Part shown: in pieces, positions 53,551 to 64,000 of the stretch
Layout: every line of letters begins with the position of its first letter
Position numbering within the stretch: the stretch's first letter is position 1
From: Lysobacterales bacterium
Lineage (GTDB): Bacteria; Pseudomonadota; Gammaproteobacteria; Xanthomonadales; Xanthomonadaceae
NCBI GenBank assembly: GCA_014946745.1
Contig: JADCRD010000001.1
Location: 1,672,427 to 1,736,426, forward strand
Direction: 5' to 3'
DNA length: 64,000 nt
The notes under the pieces: model-generated
Databases searched by the model: none
What the model was told of the DNA's origin: nothing
Seen by the model: the letters and a program-made list of their open reading frames with translations, nothing else
Position numbers and translations under genes: made by a program

Positions 53551-56500
53551 ATGCTCGAAGCCCTGGTCAAGCGCGGCACACTGGTCACCGTGGCAGTGCT
53601 GATTCTGTGCGTGCTGGGCGTCGTCGCCGCCCTGCGCATCCCCGTGCAGATGATTCCCGACCTCGAGGTGCGCACGGTCAGCGTGCTCACGCGCTGGCCC
53701 GGCGCAACCCCGCAGGACGTGGAAAAGGAAATCCTGATCGAGCAGGAGCGCTTCCTGCGCAGCGTGCCGAACCTGAAGCGCATGGTGTCCTACGCACGCA
53801 CCGGTGAGGCCAGCATCGAGCTGGAGTTTCCGTTCGGCGTCGACATCAACGAGGCCCTGATCCGCACCAGCAATGCGCTGTCGCAGGTCTCGGGCTATCC
53901 GGAAAACGTCGATCCGCCGCAGCTGCTCACCAGCAGCTTCAGCAACAACGCCTTCATGTTCTATGCGCTGGCGCCCCTGCCCGGCAATCCGCTGAACCTC
54001 GACGTCAACATGCTGCGCGACTTCGTCGAGGACGAGGTGCGGCCGCGCATGGAGCGCGTGCCCGGGGTCTCGCAGATCAACGTGGGCGGCGGCGCCGAGC
54101 GGCAGGTGCAGATCCGCGTCGATCCTGCGCGCCTGGCCCAGCGCGGGCTGAGCCTCGACGACGTGCGTCAGGCCGTTCGCGCACGCAACCGCGACAGCTC
54201 CGGTGGCGACATCGACAGCGGCAAGCGCCGCTATCTGGTCCGCACGGTCGGCCAGGTCGCCGACGCGGAGGCGCTGCAGGACCTGATCCTGCGCCGCGAG
54301 GGGGACGCCATCGTGCGCCTGCGCGACGTCGCCGAGATCGAACTGAGCCATTTCGAGCTGCGCGGCCTCGCTTTCGCCGACGGCCAGCTGCGGCTGAACC
54401 TGTCGGTGCAGCGCGAGCCCGGCTCCAACGTCGTCGCCATCAAGAACGCGATGCTGCAGGAGGTGGAGCGCATCAATCGCGATCTGCTCGCGCCGAACGG
54501 CTTGAGCCTGCGCCTGTTCAGTGACGACGTGCGCTACGTCCGCGACTCGATCCAGAACGTCTGGACCAATCTTGCGCTGGGCGCGCTGTTGGCCTCGGCG
54601 GTGATGCTCTACTTCCTGCGCAGCTGGCGCACCACGCTGGTGGCCATGATCGGGCTGCCGATCTGCACGCTTGCGGCCTTCCTCGGGCTGATGGCGGCCG
54701 GCCGCACGATCAACGTGATCTCGCTGGCCGGCGTGGCCTTCGCGATCGGCATGACGGTGGACAACACCATTGTCGTTCTGGAGGCGATCGAGAGCGCGCG
54801 CCGACGCGGACTGGCGCGGATGCAGGCGGCCGTCGAAGGCGCGCGCGAGGTGTGGCCGGCGGTGCTGGCCTCGACGCTCACCACCGCCCTGGTGTTCGCC
54901 CCCGTGCTGTTTGTGGAGCAGGAAGCCGGCCAGCTCTACTCGGACATCGGCATCGCGATCGCGACGGCGATCCTCGCTTCGATGCTGGTGGCGATCGGCA
55001 TCATTCCCGCGGCCAGCGCGCGCTTCTCGCGGCCGGCGCGCAGCGAGGCCACGCTGCCGGGCGATGCGCCCATCCTGTCCGCGCCCAGCGCCTGGCTGAT
55101 CGCGACCCCTCGGCGTGCGCTGGCCTGCGTGTTGGCGACAGTCGCGATCACGCTCGGCGTGGTGATCGGCCTGGCGCCCCCAGCGGAGTACCTGCCCGAG
55201 GGCGAGGAGCCCAAGGCCTTTACCCGCATGATCGCGCCGCCGGGCCAGAACCTCGCCGAGATGGAGCGCATCGCCGCCGAGATCCGCGACAAGATCAACC
55301 CGGCGGTCAACGGCGAGCAGGCCGCATTCGAGCGCGGCGAGCTGCCGATCCCGCCGATCAAGTACTACTCGATGAACGTGAGCGCCGGCAGCCTGATGGT
55401 GCTCAGCGAGCCGGTCGACGGCGATCAGCTGCAGGCGATGATGGACAGCCTCAGTGAGCTGTTCCGCAGCTACCCGGGCATGCGCGCATTTTCCGCGCGC
55501 GGCTCGATCATCTCCAGCAACGATGGCGGCACTCGCGCGGTGGCGATCGAACTCTCCGGCACCGACATGGGCGGGCTGTATCGCACCGGCGAGGCGCTGC
55601 TGCGCCGCGCCGGCGCGCTGTTCGAGAACCCGCAGCTCAGCAGCGAGCCCTCGGCCCTGTCGCTGGATCAGCCGCTGGTCGAGGTACGTCCGCGCTGGTC
55701 GAGGTACGTCCGCGCTGGGCGCGCCTCGCCGAGGTGGGCTTCGATGCCAACAGCTTCGGCTTCGCGGTGGCGGCGCTGTCGGACGGCGCCTTTGTCGATC
55801 AGATGCTGATCGAGGACCGCCCGGTCGATGTCTTCGTGTTCAGTGGCGCCGGCAATCGGCAGACCCTGCAGGACCTGCCGCAGCAGCCGGTGCTGACGCC
55901 CAGCGGTGAAGTGCTGCCGCTGTCGGCGCTGGCGGATCTGGTGGAAACGGTGGACAGCGACTCGCTGCGCCGCGTCGACGGCCGCCGCACGGTCACGCTG
56001 TTCGTGATCCCTCCGCGCGCGGTGGCGCTCGAAACCGCCGTGCAGCGCGTCCAGGACGAACTGCTGCCGGCCGCGCGCGCGGCCGGCGACATCGCGCCGG
56101 GCGTCAGCGTCGACTTGAGCGGCGCGGCCGACCAGCTCGACGCCACCCGCGAGGCCCTGGTCGGCAACTTCGCTGTGGCGCTTCTGCTGTCCTATCTGCT
56201 GCTGGTGGCGATCTTCACCCACTGGGGCTACCCGCTGCTGATCCTGGTGACCGTGCCCACCGGCGTGGCCGGCGGCATCCTCGGTCTGCTCGCCCTCAAC
56301 CTTGCCGGCAGCGCCTCGGCGGCGCTGGGCCTGGGCGGCTTCAGTCAGCCCTTCGACATGATCACCATGCTCGGGTTTCTGATCCTGCTCGGCACCGTGG
56401 TGAACAATCCGATCCTGATGGTGGATCGCACGCGCACCAACCTCGACCGCGGCATGGGGCTCGACGCCGCCATTCTCGATGCCGTGCGCGCGCGCCTGCG

Positions 56501-56708
56501 GCCGATCCTGATGTCCACGCTCACCACCGTGTTCGGCTTGGCCCCGCTGGTGCTGGTGCCCGGCGCGGGCACCGAGCTCTATCGCGGCGTGGGCGTGGTC
56601 GTGCTGGCCGGCCTGCTGTGCTCGACCCTGGTGACGCTGAGCTTCCTGCCCTGTCTGCTGCGGCTGGTGTTGGCGCGGTTTCCCGGCCAAGGCTTGGCGG
56701 CTCGTTGA
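53551..56708 (+). pseudogene. RND family efflux transporter, frameshifted by a 20-bp tandem duplication
   Basis: Inner-membrane proton-driven efflux pump. The first frame (53551-55809) encodes the N-terminal two thirds, with LVTVAVLILCVLGVVAALRI, the periplasmic porter domain, and the transmembrane block containing GVAFAIGMTVDNTIVVLEAI. At 55677-55716 a 20-base unit is present twice. After the second copy the reading frame shifts and reaches a stop at 55809. The next frame (from about 55700; first in-frame start is a GTG at 55734, to 56708) carries the rest, including VALLLSYLLLVAIFTHWGYP and LGTVVNNPILMVDRT. Removing one copy gives a continuous protein of about 1,045 residues, the normal RND length. 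Disruption could be a true mutation, reversible slippage or an assembly artefact. Confidence 0.88.
55677..55716 (+). repeat. 20-base tandem duplication causing the RND frameshift
   Basis: Two adjacent identical copies of GGTCGAGGTACGTCCGCGCT occupy 55677-55696 and 55697-55716. Because 20 is not a multiple of three, the duplication breaks the frame. With a single copy the reading frame continues as LVEVRPRWARLAEVGFDANS, joining both halves smoothly. Confidence 0.95.
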
Positions 56709-56926
56709 AGAGATCCCTTCCGGGGAGCTTTTCAAGTCGGCGGTCCGGCGCAGGTCCGTACCGCCCCACGACACTCCATCACTGACGCGCTTGCTTCGTG
56801 GTCTCGGCCCTCCCTGGCCGGGCTGGCAGACTGCTTTTCAACAGCCTGCCAGGGCGGCCCCGCGCTGCAGAAGCCGGAGACCCAGGCTGTGGCATGAGGC
56901 AACTCAGGCCAAGTCACGCCAACGGA

Positions 56927-56952
56927 AGCGGCGGCGCAAAAGCGCCGCCGCT
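56927..56952. terminator. Hairpin between RND and katG2 genes
   Basis: A perfect 11-base GC-rich stem (56927-56937 with 56942-56952) with an AAAA loop lies 39 bases downstream of the exported catalase-peroxidase stop and in the gap between convergent genes. A T-run is lacking on both sides, so it may act as a weak or bidirectional terminator. Confidence 0.6.
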
Positions 56953-56990
56953 GCCTGTCCCGACCGCTGAATCGTCACACCGGACGCGGC

Positions 56991-59249
<2,259 letters not shown>

Positions 59250-59405
59250 CTAGGCACTGGCGAAACCGGCGTTAAATCGATTCTCTGAACCTCAGCGATC
59301 AAGCCTGGCTATCGCCACGGTGGCGCCTGCGGCCGCCGGGCTTGCGCACGCGCGGACACGACACGACACTGGCCACACCTTCACCCGCTTGCACTGGAAT
59401 CTGAC

Positions 59406-60179
59406 ATGACAGTCTGCGGACGCCGCTGCGCGCGCGTCTTTCTGGCCGCGGTCGCACTGGGCTTGAGTGCCCTGCCTCCGACCTTCGCAGCGCCACCAGC
59501 GGAAAGTGATGCGCCGGCACCAAGCGCGGAGAGCCTCCGGCAGGCCGCCGGGCCCCAAGCGCAGATCGGTGCGCCTGTCCGATGGCTGGGGGTGCTGCGC
59601 GCCGCCACCGTCCGGCTGGACGTCGGCTGTAGCGGAACGCCTGCAAGCGAGCGCTGCATCAACCTCAATCCGGTACCCGGCCAGATCAGCAGCTTCAGCC
59701 TCGACGAACTGGGCGCCCTGCAGCTGCCCGCAGGCGCAGCGCGGAGCCTGGTCTGTGAGTGGGTGACGCCGCGCTTGAGCTACACGATGAGCAACCTGAG
59801 CGCGAGCGTGCAGAGCGCCTTCTTCCGCGTGTCGCCCGTGCTGGTCATCGAAAGCGACGCTCTGCGCGACCCCGGCCTGCTGGAGCCGGGCACCGGTCGG
59901 CCCTATGGCGGACGCATGCAGGTGCCGCTGGAGTCGCCACTGCAGGACAGGCGCAGCCTGAGCCCGGGTGAGCGGATATCGAGCCAGTCCACCCACGGCT
60001 ACAGCTGCACTGAGGGCGTGCTGGATCGCGAGGCCTTGATCGCCCGACGCGGCTTCAGCGCGGCGCAAGCGGATGCCCTGTTCGCCGCCCCCATGCGACT
60101 CAGCCTGAGCCTGCAGGGATCGGTGCGCTACGTCGACAGCGCCAGCCTGAGCTATGGCCTGCGCTTTCTCGGCGATTGA
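59406..60179 (+). CDS. Secreted protein of unknown function
   Basis: Protein of 257 residues with a signal peptide (FLAAVALGLSALPPTFAAPP). The mature part has paired cysteines (LDVGCSGTPASERCI, LVCEWVTP, YSCTEGVLD) that suggest disulfides in the periplasm or outside. I see no known domain. The C-terminus (SVRYVDSASLSYGLRFLGD) has alternating hydrophobic residues but does not end in an aromatic residue, so an outer-membrane barrel is unlikely. It stands alone on the plus strand, divergent from the exported katG. Confidence 0.7.
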   Translation: MTVCGRRCARVFLAAVALGLSALPPTFAAPPAESDAPAPSAESLRQAAGPQAQIGAPVRWLGVLRAATVRLDVGCSGTPASERCINLNPVPGQISSFSLDELGALQLPAGAARSLVCEWVTPRLSYTMSNLSASVQSAFFRVSPVLVIESDALRDPGLLEPGTGRPYGGRMQVPLESPLQDRRSLSPGERISSQSTHGYSCTEGVLDREALIARRGFSAAQADALFAAPMRLSLSLQGSVRYVDSASLSYGLRFLGD

Positions 60180-60386
60180 GGCCGGTCGTCGAGCCGTGCG
60201 CGGCGAGCGGAATCCGCGCGCTGCCGGGACGCGCTGCGGGAAGACTGCGCGGCGCACAGGCCGAGGGCTCAGAACCGCCCGACAGTCCGCGACCCCACGC
60301 AGCGAACGTCGCGAGGCGCGCCCAGCGTCGCCCTCGCTACGACCGGGGCCGCCTCGCGGGCGGTTCCCGGTCGCACGCCGAAGCGC

Positions 60387-60701
60387 TTACTCGAACTGGA
60401 TGACCAGTTCGTCCTCGCAGAAATCGAACTCGACCACGTCGGAGTCGCTGCCATCGGCAAACGCGGCCATGAAGTACCACACGCAGCCGCTTTCGTCGGT
60501 GCTGGAAGCCCAGACCATATCCGCGGTCACGCCCGCGGGGATGCCTGCGCCGATGTCAAATGCGCCCCAGTCTTCGCCGTCCTCGGACACGACCACGGCG
60601 ACGATGTCCTGACCGCTGTTGTTCTCGATCTGGAACTGGTACTCGGCGAAGGCCGCCGGCGAGGCCAACAGCAGAACAAACGCACACAGCCATCCACGCA
60701 T
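60387..60701 (-). CDS. Small acidic secreted protein, unknown function
   Basis: Protein of 104 residues with a signal peptide (MRGWLCAFVLLLASPAAFA). The mature 85 residues are strongly acidic (for example SEDGEDWGAFDIG and DGSDSDVVEFDF) and contain two cysteines that may pair. The sequence alternates hydrophobic and polar residues, suggesting a small beta-sandwich. GAGGGG precedes the ATG at 60701. The open frame to 60938 is longer but the extra part is Arg-rich and unconserved. It is divergent from the M28 peptidase gene. I recognise no family. Confidence 0.7.
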   Translation of the reverse strand: MRGWLCAFVLLLASPAAFAEYQFQIENNSGQDIVAVVVSEDGEDWGAFDIGAGIPAGVTADMVWASSTDESGCVWYFMAAFADGSDSDVVEFDFCEDELVIQFE

Positions 60702-60888
60702 GGGAAACCCCTCGAACTGGCGCCGCTCGGGCCCGATGCCCGGCGTGCGCGACAGCACGACAGGCAAGAACCCTGCCACGCGCGCGCAGCGCTTCTCGAC
60801 GCGCCGACCCGGCGCCGCGCCGCCGCCAAGTGACGCCAGCGCGGGGGGCTGGCTATGCTCGCGCCCCCGGATCTCGACTGGATCGACC

Positions 60889-62544
60889 ATGCGCCCCCGA
60901 AACGCCGCCCTGCTGCTCTGCCTTTTCGGCGCCACCACGCTTCAGGCCCAGCCGCTTCCGGGCGGCGGTATCAACGCCGGAGCGCTGGCCGAGCACATCC
61001 GCGTGCTGGCCTCCGACGAGTTCGAGGGCCGCGCGCCGGCCACGCCGGGCGAGGACAAGACGGTGGCCTACCTGGCCGAGCAGTTCGAGCACGCCGGCCT
61101 CGAGCCCGGCGGCGAAGACGGCGGCTGGACGCAGCGCGTCACCTTGGTGCGCAGCGAGATCAAAGGCGCCGTCCAGGCGCAGTTCGAGATTGGCGACGCC
61201 ATCCAGACCCTGGCAAACAGCGAAGACATCGCCGTCGAAAGCCTGCATCCGGCCGAGCGCGTCGACCTCAAGGGCGTACCGGTGGTGTTCGCAGGCTACG
61301 GCGTACACGCGCCCGAGCTTGACTGGGACGACTTCGGCGACATTGACGTGCGCGGCAAGCTGCTGGTGGTGCTGGTCAACGATCCGGACTTCGAGACTGG
61401 CGAGGGCCGCTTCGGTGGTCGCGCCATGACCTACTACGGCCGCTGGACCTACAAGTACGAGGAGGCCGCCCGCCGCGGTGCCGCTGGCGTGCTGATCGTC
61501 CACGAAGACGCCCCAGCCGCCTATCCCTGGGCCACCGTGCGCAACGGCCGCAACGGGCCGCAGCTCGACATCGTGCGCAGCGATGCCGAGCGCTACCATC
61601 TGAAGATGCGCGGCTGGATGCAGCGCGCCACGGCCGAGCGGCTGTTCGCTGCCGCGGGTCTTGACTTCGAAGCCGCCAAGAAAGCCGCGCAGGCGCCGGG
61701 CTTCAAGGCGCACGCGCTGGACGGGGCCGCGCTCAGCATCGCTTTCGACGTGGAACACAGCCGTATCGTCAGCCGCAACGTGCTGGGCCTTCTGCCCGGC
61801 GGAGGCCGCGCCGATGAAACCGTCATCGTCTCGGGCCACTGGGACCACTTCGGCATCACCCCGAATGCCGACACCAGCGGCGACACGCTGATCAACGGCG
61901 CGGTCGACAACGCCACCGCGCTGGCCTCGATGATCGAACTTGCACGCGTGTTCGCCGCCGGCGAACGGCCCCAACGCAGCCTGCTGTTCCTCGCGCCCAC
62001 AGCGGAAGAAAGCGGCCTGCTGGGCGCCAAGTACTACGTCACCCAACCGCTGCGCCCCTTGGCCACCACGGCGGCCGTGATCAACATCGAGATGTGGAGC
62101 CCCGACGGCCCGACCCGCGACATTTCGTCCTGGGGCCTGGGCAAGGTCTCGCTGGAGCGCAGCCTGGAGGCAGCCGCGGCCATCGACGGCCGGACGCGCT
62201 CGCTCGACGAGAATCTGGCGGCGGGCCTGTTCTACCGCGCCGACCACTTCGCCTTCGCCCAAGCCGGCGTGCCGGCGCTGACGCTCGGCCCCGGCACCGA
62301 TCTGATCGAGGGCGGCGTCGAAGCCGGCAAGGCCGCGCGGGCCAGGTACTTCGCCGAGCGCTACCACCAGCCGTCCGACGAGTACGACGAAAGCTGGGAC
62401 ATGCGCGGCCCCACGCTCGACACCCAGACGGTGTATCGACTGGTCGACTCCCTCGCCCGCAGCAGCGACTGGCCGCAGTGGGATGCCGCCAGCCAGTTCG
62501 CCGCCGAACGCGCCAAGAGCGAGGCGCAGCGCGCCTCGCGCTGA
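60889..62544 (+). CDS. Secreted M28-family metallopeptidase
   Basis: Protein of 551 residues with a short signal peptide (LLLCLFGATTLQA). A PA-like insertion domain covers about 110-270. The M28 zinc aminopeptidase core contains VSGHWDHFGI (first His ligand), INGAVDNATALASM (bridging Asp), LAPTAEESGLLGAKYY (catalytic Glu and ligand) and RYHQPSDEYD (last His), all intact. It probably removes N-terminal residues from peptides in the periplasm or outside. The start is MRPRNAAL at 60889; the frame extends upstream to 60619 without homology. The trmY-like gene follows 32 bases downstream. Confidence 0.92.
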   Translation: MRPRNAALLLCLFGATTLQAQPLPGGGINAGALAEHIRVLASDEFEGRAPATPGEDKTVAYLAEQFEHAGLEPGGEDGGWTQRVTLVRSEIKGAVQAQFEIGDAIQTLANSEDIAVESLHPAERVDLKGVPVVFAGYGVHAPELDWDDFGDIDVRGKLLVVLVNDPDFETGEGRFGGRAMTYYGRWTYKYEEAARRGAAGVLIVHEDAPAAYPWATVRNGRNGPQLDIVRSDAERYHLKMRGWMQRATAERLFAAAGLDFEAAKKAAQAPGFKAHALDGAALSIAFDVEHSRIVSRNVLGLLPGGGRADETVIVSGHWDHFGITPNADTSGDTLINGAVDNATALASMIELARVFAAGERPQRSLLFLAPTAEESGLLGAKYYVTQPLRPLATTAAVINIEMWSPDGPTRDISSWGLGKVSLERSLEAAAAIDGRTRSLDENLAAGLFYRADHFAFAQAGVPALTLGPGTDLIEGGVEAGKAARARYFAERYHQPSDEYDESWDMRGPTLDTQTVYRLVDSLARSSDWPQWDAASQFAAERAKSEAQRASR

Positions 62545-62576
62545 GCCCGCCCGCCCGCGCCAACGGAAACCGCCGC

Positions 62577-63176
62577 ATGCGCACCTTCGTGCTCAGAGCC
62601 CGCGCCGCGCCCACCGACAGTCAGGCCCTGCTGGCCAACATCGGACGCGAGGCGCACACCGAAATCCTTGCGCATGCGCTGATGAATGCGATCTTCGTCG
62701 CGCAGTCGCATCGGCCGGATGTGGTGGTCTACCTCGTGCTTGAAAGCACCCGCGACTATTCGCGCACGCTGCGCTTCGAGGCCAGCGCTCTGCAGGACCT
62801 GGGCGGCTTCGATGAGCGCCGCCTGCTGGCGCGCATCGCCAAAGCGCTGGACGCTTCCGTCGGCATGGGCAAGGACGAAACGCGCGGCGTCGAGCCAGGC
62901 CTCAGCGTCGCCACGACCAGCTTCGAGAGGCTGGTGCAGCGGCTGGCCGAAGACCACACGCTGTACATGCTGGATCGCAGGGGCTCGCCGATCCGCGAGC
63001 GGGCCATCGCGGTCAACCCCTGCTTTCTGCTGACCGACCATATCCCGATGCCCAAGAACGCGATCCGCGGGCTGGAGCGTCTGGGCGCAGAGAAACTCTC
63101 GCTGGGCCCGAAGATGCTGTTCGCGTCGCAGTGCGTGGTGCTGATCCACAGCGAGCTCGACCATCGCGAAGGCTGA
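62577..63176 (+). CDS. TrmY-family (pseudouridine-N1) methyltransferase
   Basis: Protein of 199 residues of the SPOUT superfamily, close to archaeal TrmY, which methylates pseudouridine 54 of tRNA. Visible family features are the opening MRTFVLRARAAPTDSQALL, VVVYLVLESTRDYSRTLRFE and ERLVQRLAEDHTLYMLDRRG. The C-terminal knot region has NPCFLLTDHIPMPKNAIRGL and ends with FASQCVVLIHSELD. Bacterial tRNAs normally carry m5U54 rather than pseudouridine at this position, so the natural substrate of this bacterial relative is unclear. It lies 32 bases after the M28 gene. The start ATG at 62577 matches the family N-terminus. Confidence 0.85.
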   Translation: MRTFVLRARAAPTDSQALLANIGREAHTEILAHALMNAIFVAQSHRPDVVVYLVLESTRDYSRTLRFEASALQDLGGFDERRLLARIAKALDASVGMGKDETRGVEPGLSVATTSFERLVQRLAEDHTLYMLDRRGSPIRERAIAVNPCFLLTDHIPMPKNAIRGLERLGAEKLSLGPKMLFASQCVVLIHSELDHREG

Positions 63177-63240
63177 GCCTGGGCGGCCGGGCCCGTGCGG
63201 CGCGCTGGATCGCTACGGCTTTCGAATCGCAGCGCGCACG

Positions 63241-64000
63241 TCAGACATCCGCGGCCAAGCTGTCATCGGCCGTCGACCGCGGGGGCGCGGGCTGACGGGC
63301 CCGCACTCGCCATTCGCTGGGCGTGCAGCCCATCGCTGCCTTGAAGGCACGATTGAAGGGCCCCAGTGAACCGAAACCAGCATCGAGGCTGATGTCGAGC
63401 ACGCTGCGTCGCGGCTGTTGCTGCAGCAAGCGGCAGGCATGCTCGATGCGATAGCGGTTCACCCACTGGTTGAAGTTGGCCGCACCCAGCACCTGATTGA
63501 TTACGCGGCTGACGCGGTGCTCCTTGCTGCCGACATGGGCGGCGAGGTCCGCGACTTTCAGCTCGGGCTGGCGGTACAGGCGATCGACCTCCAAGGCCGC
63601 GACCAGAACGACCGCGAGCGCCTGCGACTCCTGGCATATCACCCCAGCCGGTGCGGGTGCGGGTGCGGGCGATACAACAGGGGATGCCCTTTCCGGCGAG
63701 CGACGCCGGAGTTCCAGGGCGATGTGGGTGAACACCAGAATCGACAGGGCGCAGCTGAGCACGACCAAGCGATGCGCCGACAGCCAGGCGGGCTCGCTCG
63801 ATGCCAGAGCGCCTGACAGGGTGCCCAGCAGTACACAGCCACCGTAGACGGCCATGAAGCCCAGGCGCAGTCGTCGCTCCGCTGCCGCTGCGGCGCGATA
63901 GCCTCGAAGCGCCTCGGCGAAGGCCAGCACCAGTACGGTCGAACTGGCAAGCGTCAGCAGCTCTCCCAGCACCGACAGGGCCAAGCCCCCGGCCCCCGCG
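63241..64000 (-). CDS. AraC-family regulator with membrane N-terminus, partial
   Basis: C-terminal 253 codons of a gene whose 5' end lies beyond the window; the frame is open to base 64000, and the TTG at 63984 is not a convincing start. The visible N-terminal part has three hydrophobic segments (VLGELLTLASSTVLVLAFAE, LGFMAVYGGCVLLGTLSGAL, HRLVVLSCALSILVFTHIAL), as in AraC proteins with multi-pass sensor domains. After a Pro/Ala linker comes the AraC DNA-binding domain with VADLAAHVGSKEHRVSRVIN and SVLDISLDAGFGSLGPFNRA, ending GCTPSEWR. It converges on the trmY-like gene. Confidence 0.9.
   Translation of the reverse strand, partial: AGAGGLALSVLGELLTLASSTVLVLAFAEALRGYRAAAAAERRLRLGFMAVYGGCVLLGTLSGALASSEPAWLSAHRLVVLSCALSILVFTHIALELRRRSPERASPVVSPAPAPAPAGVICQESQALAVVLVAALEVDRLYRQPELKVADLAAHVGSKEHRVSRVINQVLGAANFNQWVNRYRIEHACRLLQQQPRRSVLDISLDAGFGSLGPFNRAFKAAMGCTPSEWRVRARQPAPPRSTADDSLAADV

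Overview
The window is GC-rich, densely coded gammaproteobacterial chromosome, most likely from the order Xanthomonadales/Lysobacterales (Lysobacter- or Rhodanobacter-like). Grounds for this are the conserved gene orders serC-(serA)-pheA-aroA-cmk-rpsA and tRNA-fMet-rimP-nusA-infB-rbfA-truB, the inverted GGGATTGGGGATT-type extragenic repeats, an ECF sigma/Ser-Thr kinase-TPR module, and secreted proteins ending in an FxxGFE-type motif. No phage, insertion sequence, CRISPR array or rRNA gene was recognised.

Layout. 1-5.9 kb (minus strand): serine, phenylalanine and shikimate enzymes leading through cmk into rpsA. 6.2-10.1 kb: an FHA-GGDEF diguanylate cyclase, ispG, and a PilZ-like protein whose stop codon touches the ispG start. 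10.5-14.0 kb (plus): xseA, an ECF sigma factor, its probable membrane anti-sigma factor and a YigZ-type protein, linked by overlaps or one-base gaps. 14.0-20.8 kb (minus): truB, rbfA, infB, nusA, rimP and the initiator tRNA with its promoter and terminator. 21.2-24.6 kb (plus): a TIGR02999-like sigma factor and a transmembrane Ser/Thr kinase with a TPR-type C-terminal region.

24.7-33.4 kb (minus): a 2,699-residue secreted protein (metzincin-type zinc motif, beta-propeller repeats, an array of fibronectin III-like repeats, a DUF11-like domain), translationally coupled to a small exported protein. 33.5-35.4 kb: DUF2784 and hutF. 35.5-43.8 kb (plus): a VWA lipoprotein, a second lipoprotein, an exported TPR-CHAT caspase-like protein, a doubtful 90-residue ORF and a membrane-anchored patatin phospholipase. 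This is the most system-like accessory block.

43.9-64 kb: an M14-type hydrolase, outer-membrane phospholipase A, cytoplasmic KatG, a secreted beta-helix protein, an exported M17 aminopeptidase, an RND efflux pair whose pump gene is broken by a 20-bp tandem duplication, an exported KatG, two small secreted unknowns, an M28 aminopeptidase, a TrmY-family methyltransferase, and the 3' part of an AraC-type regulator gene. The accessory half is dominated by exported hydrolases, phospholipases and peroxide defence, which fits a polymer-degrading or predatory lifestyle (inference).

Start codons were moved inward from the longest open frame where homology, ribosome binding sites or gene overlaps supported it. 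Function calls rest on motif recognition by eye; no database search was run.
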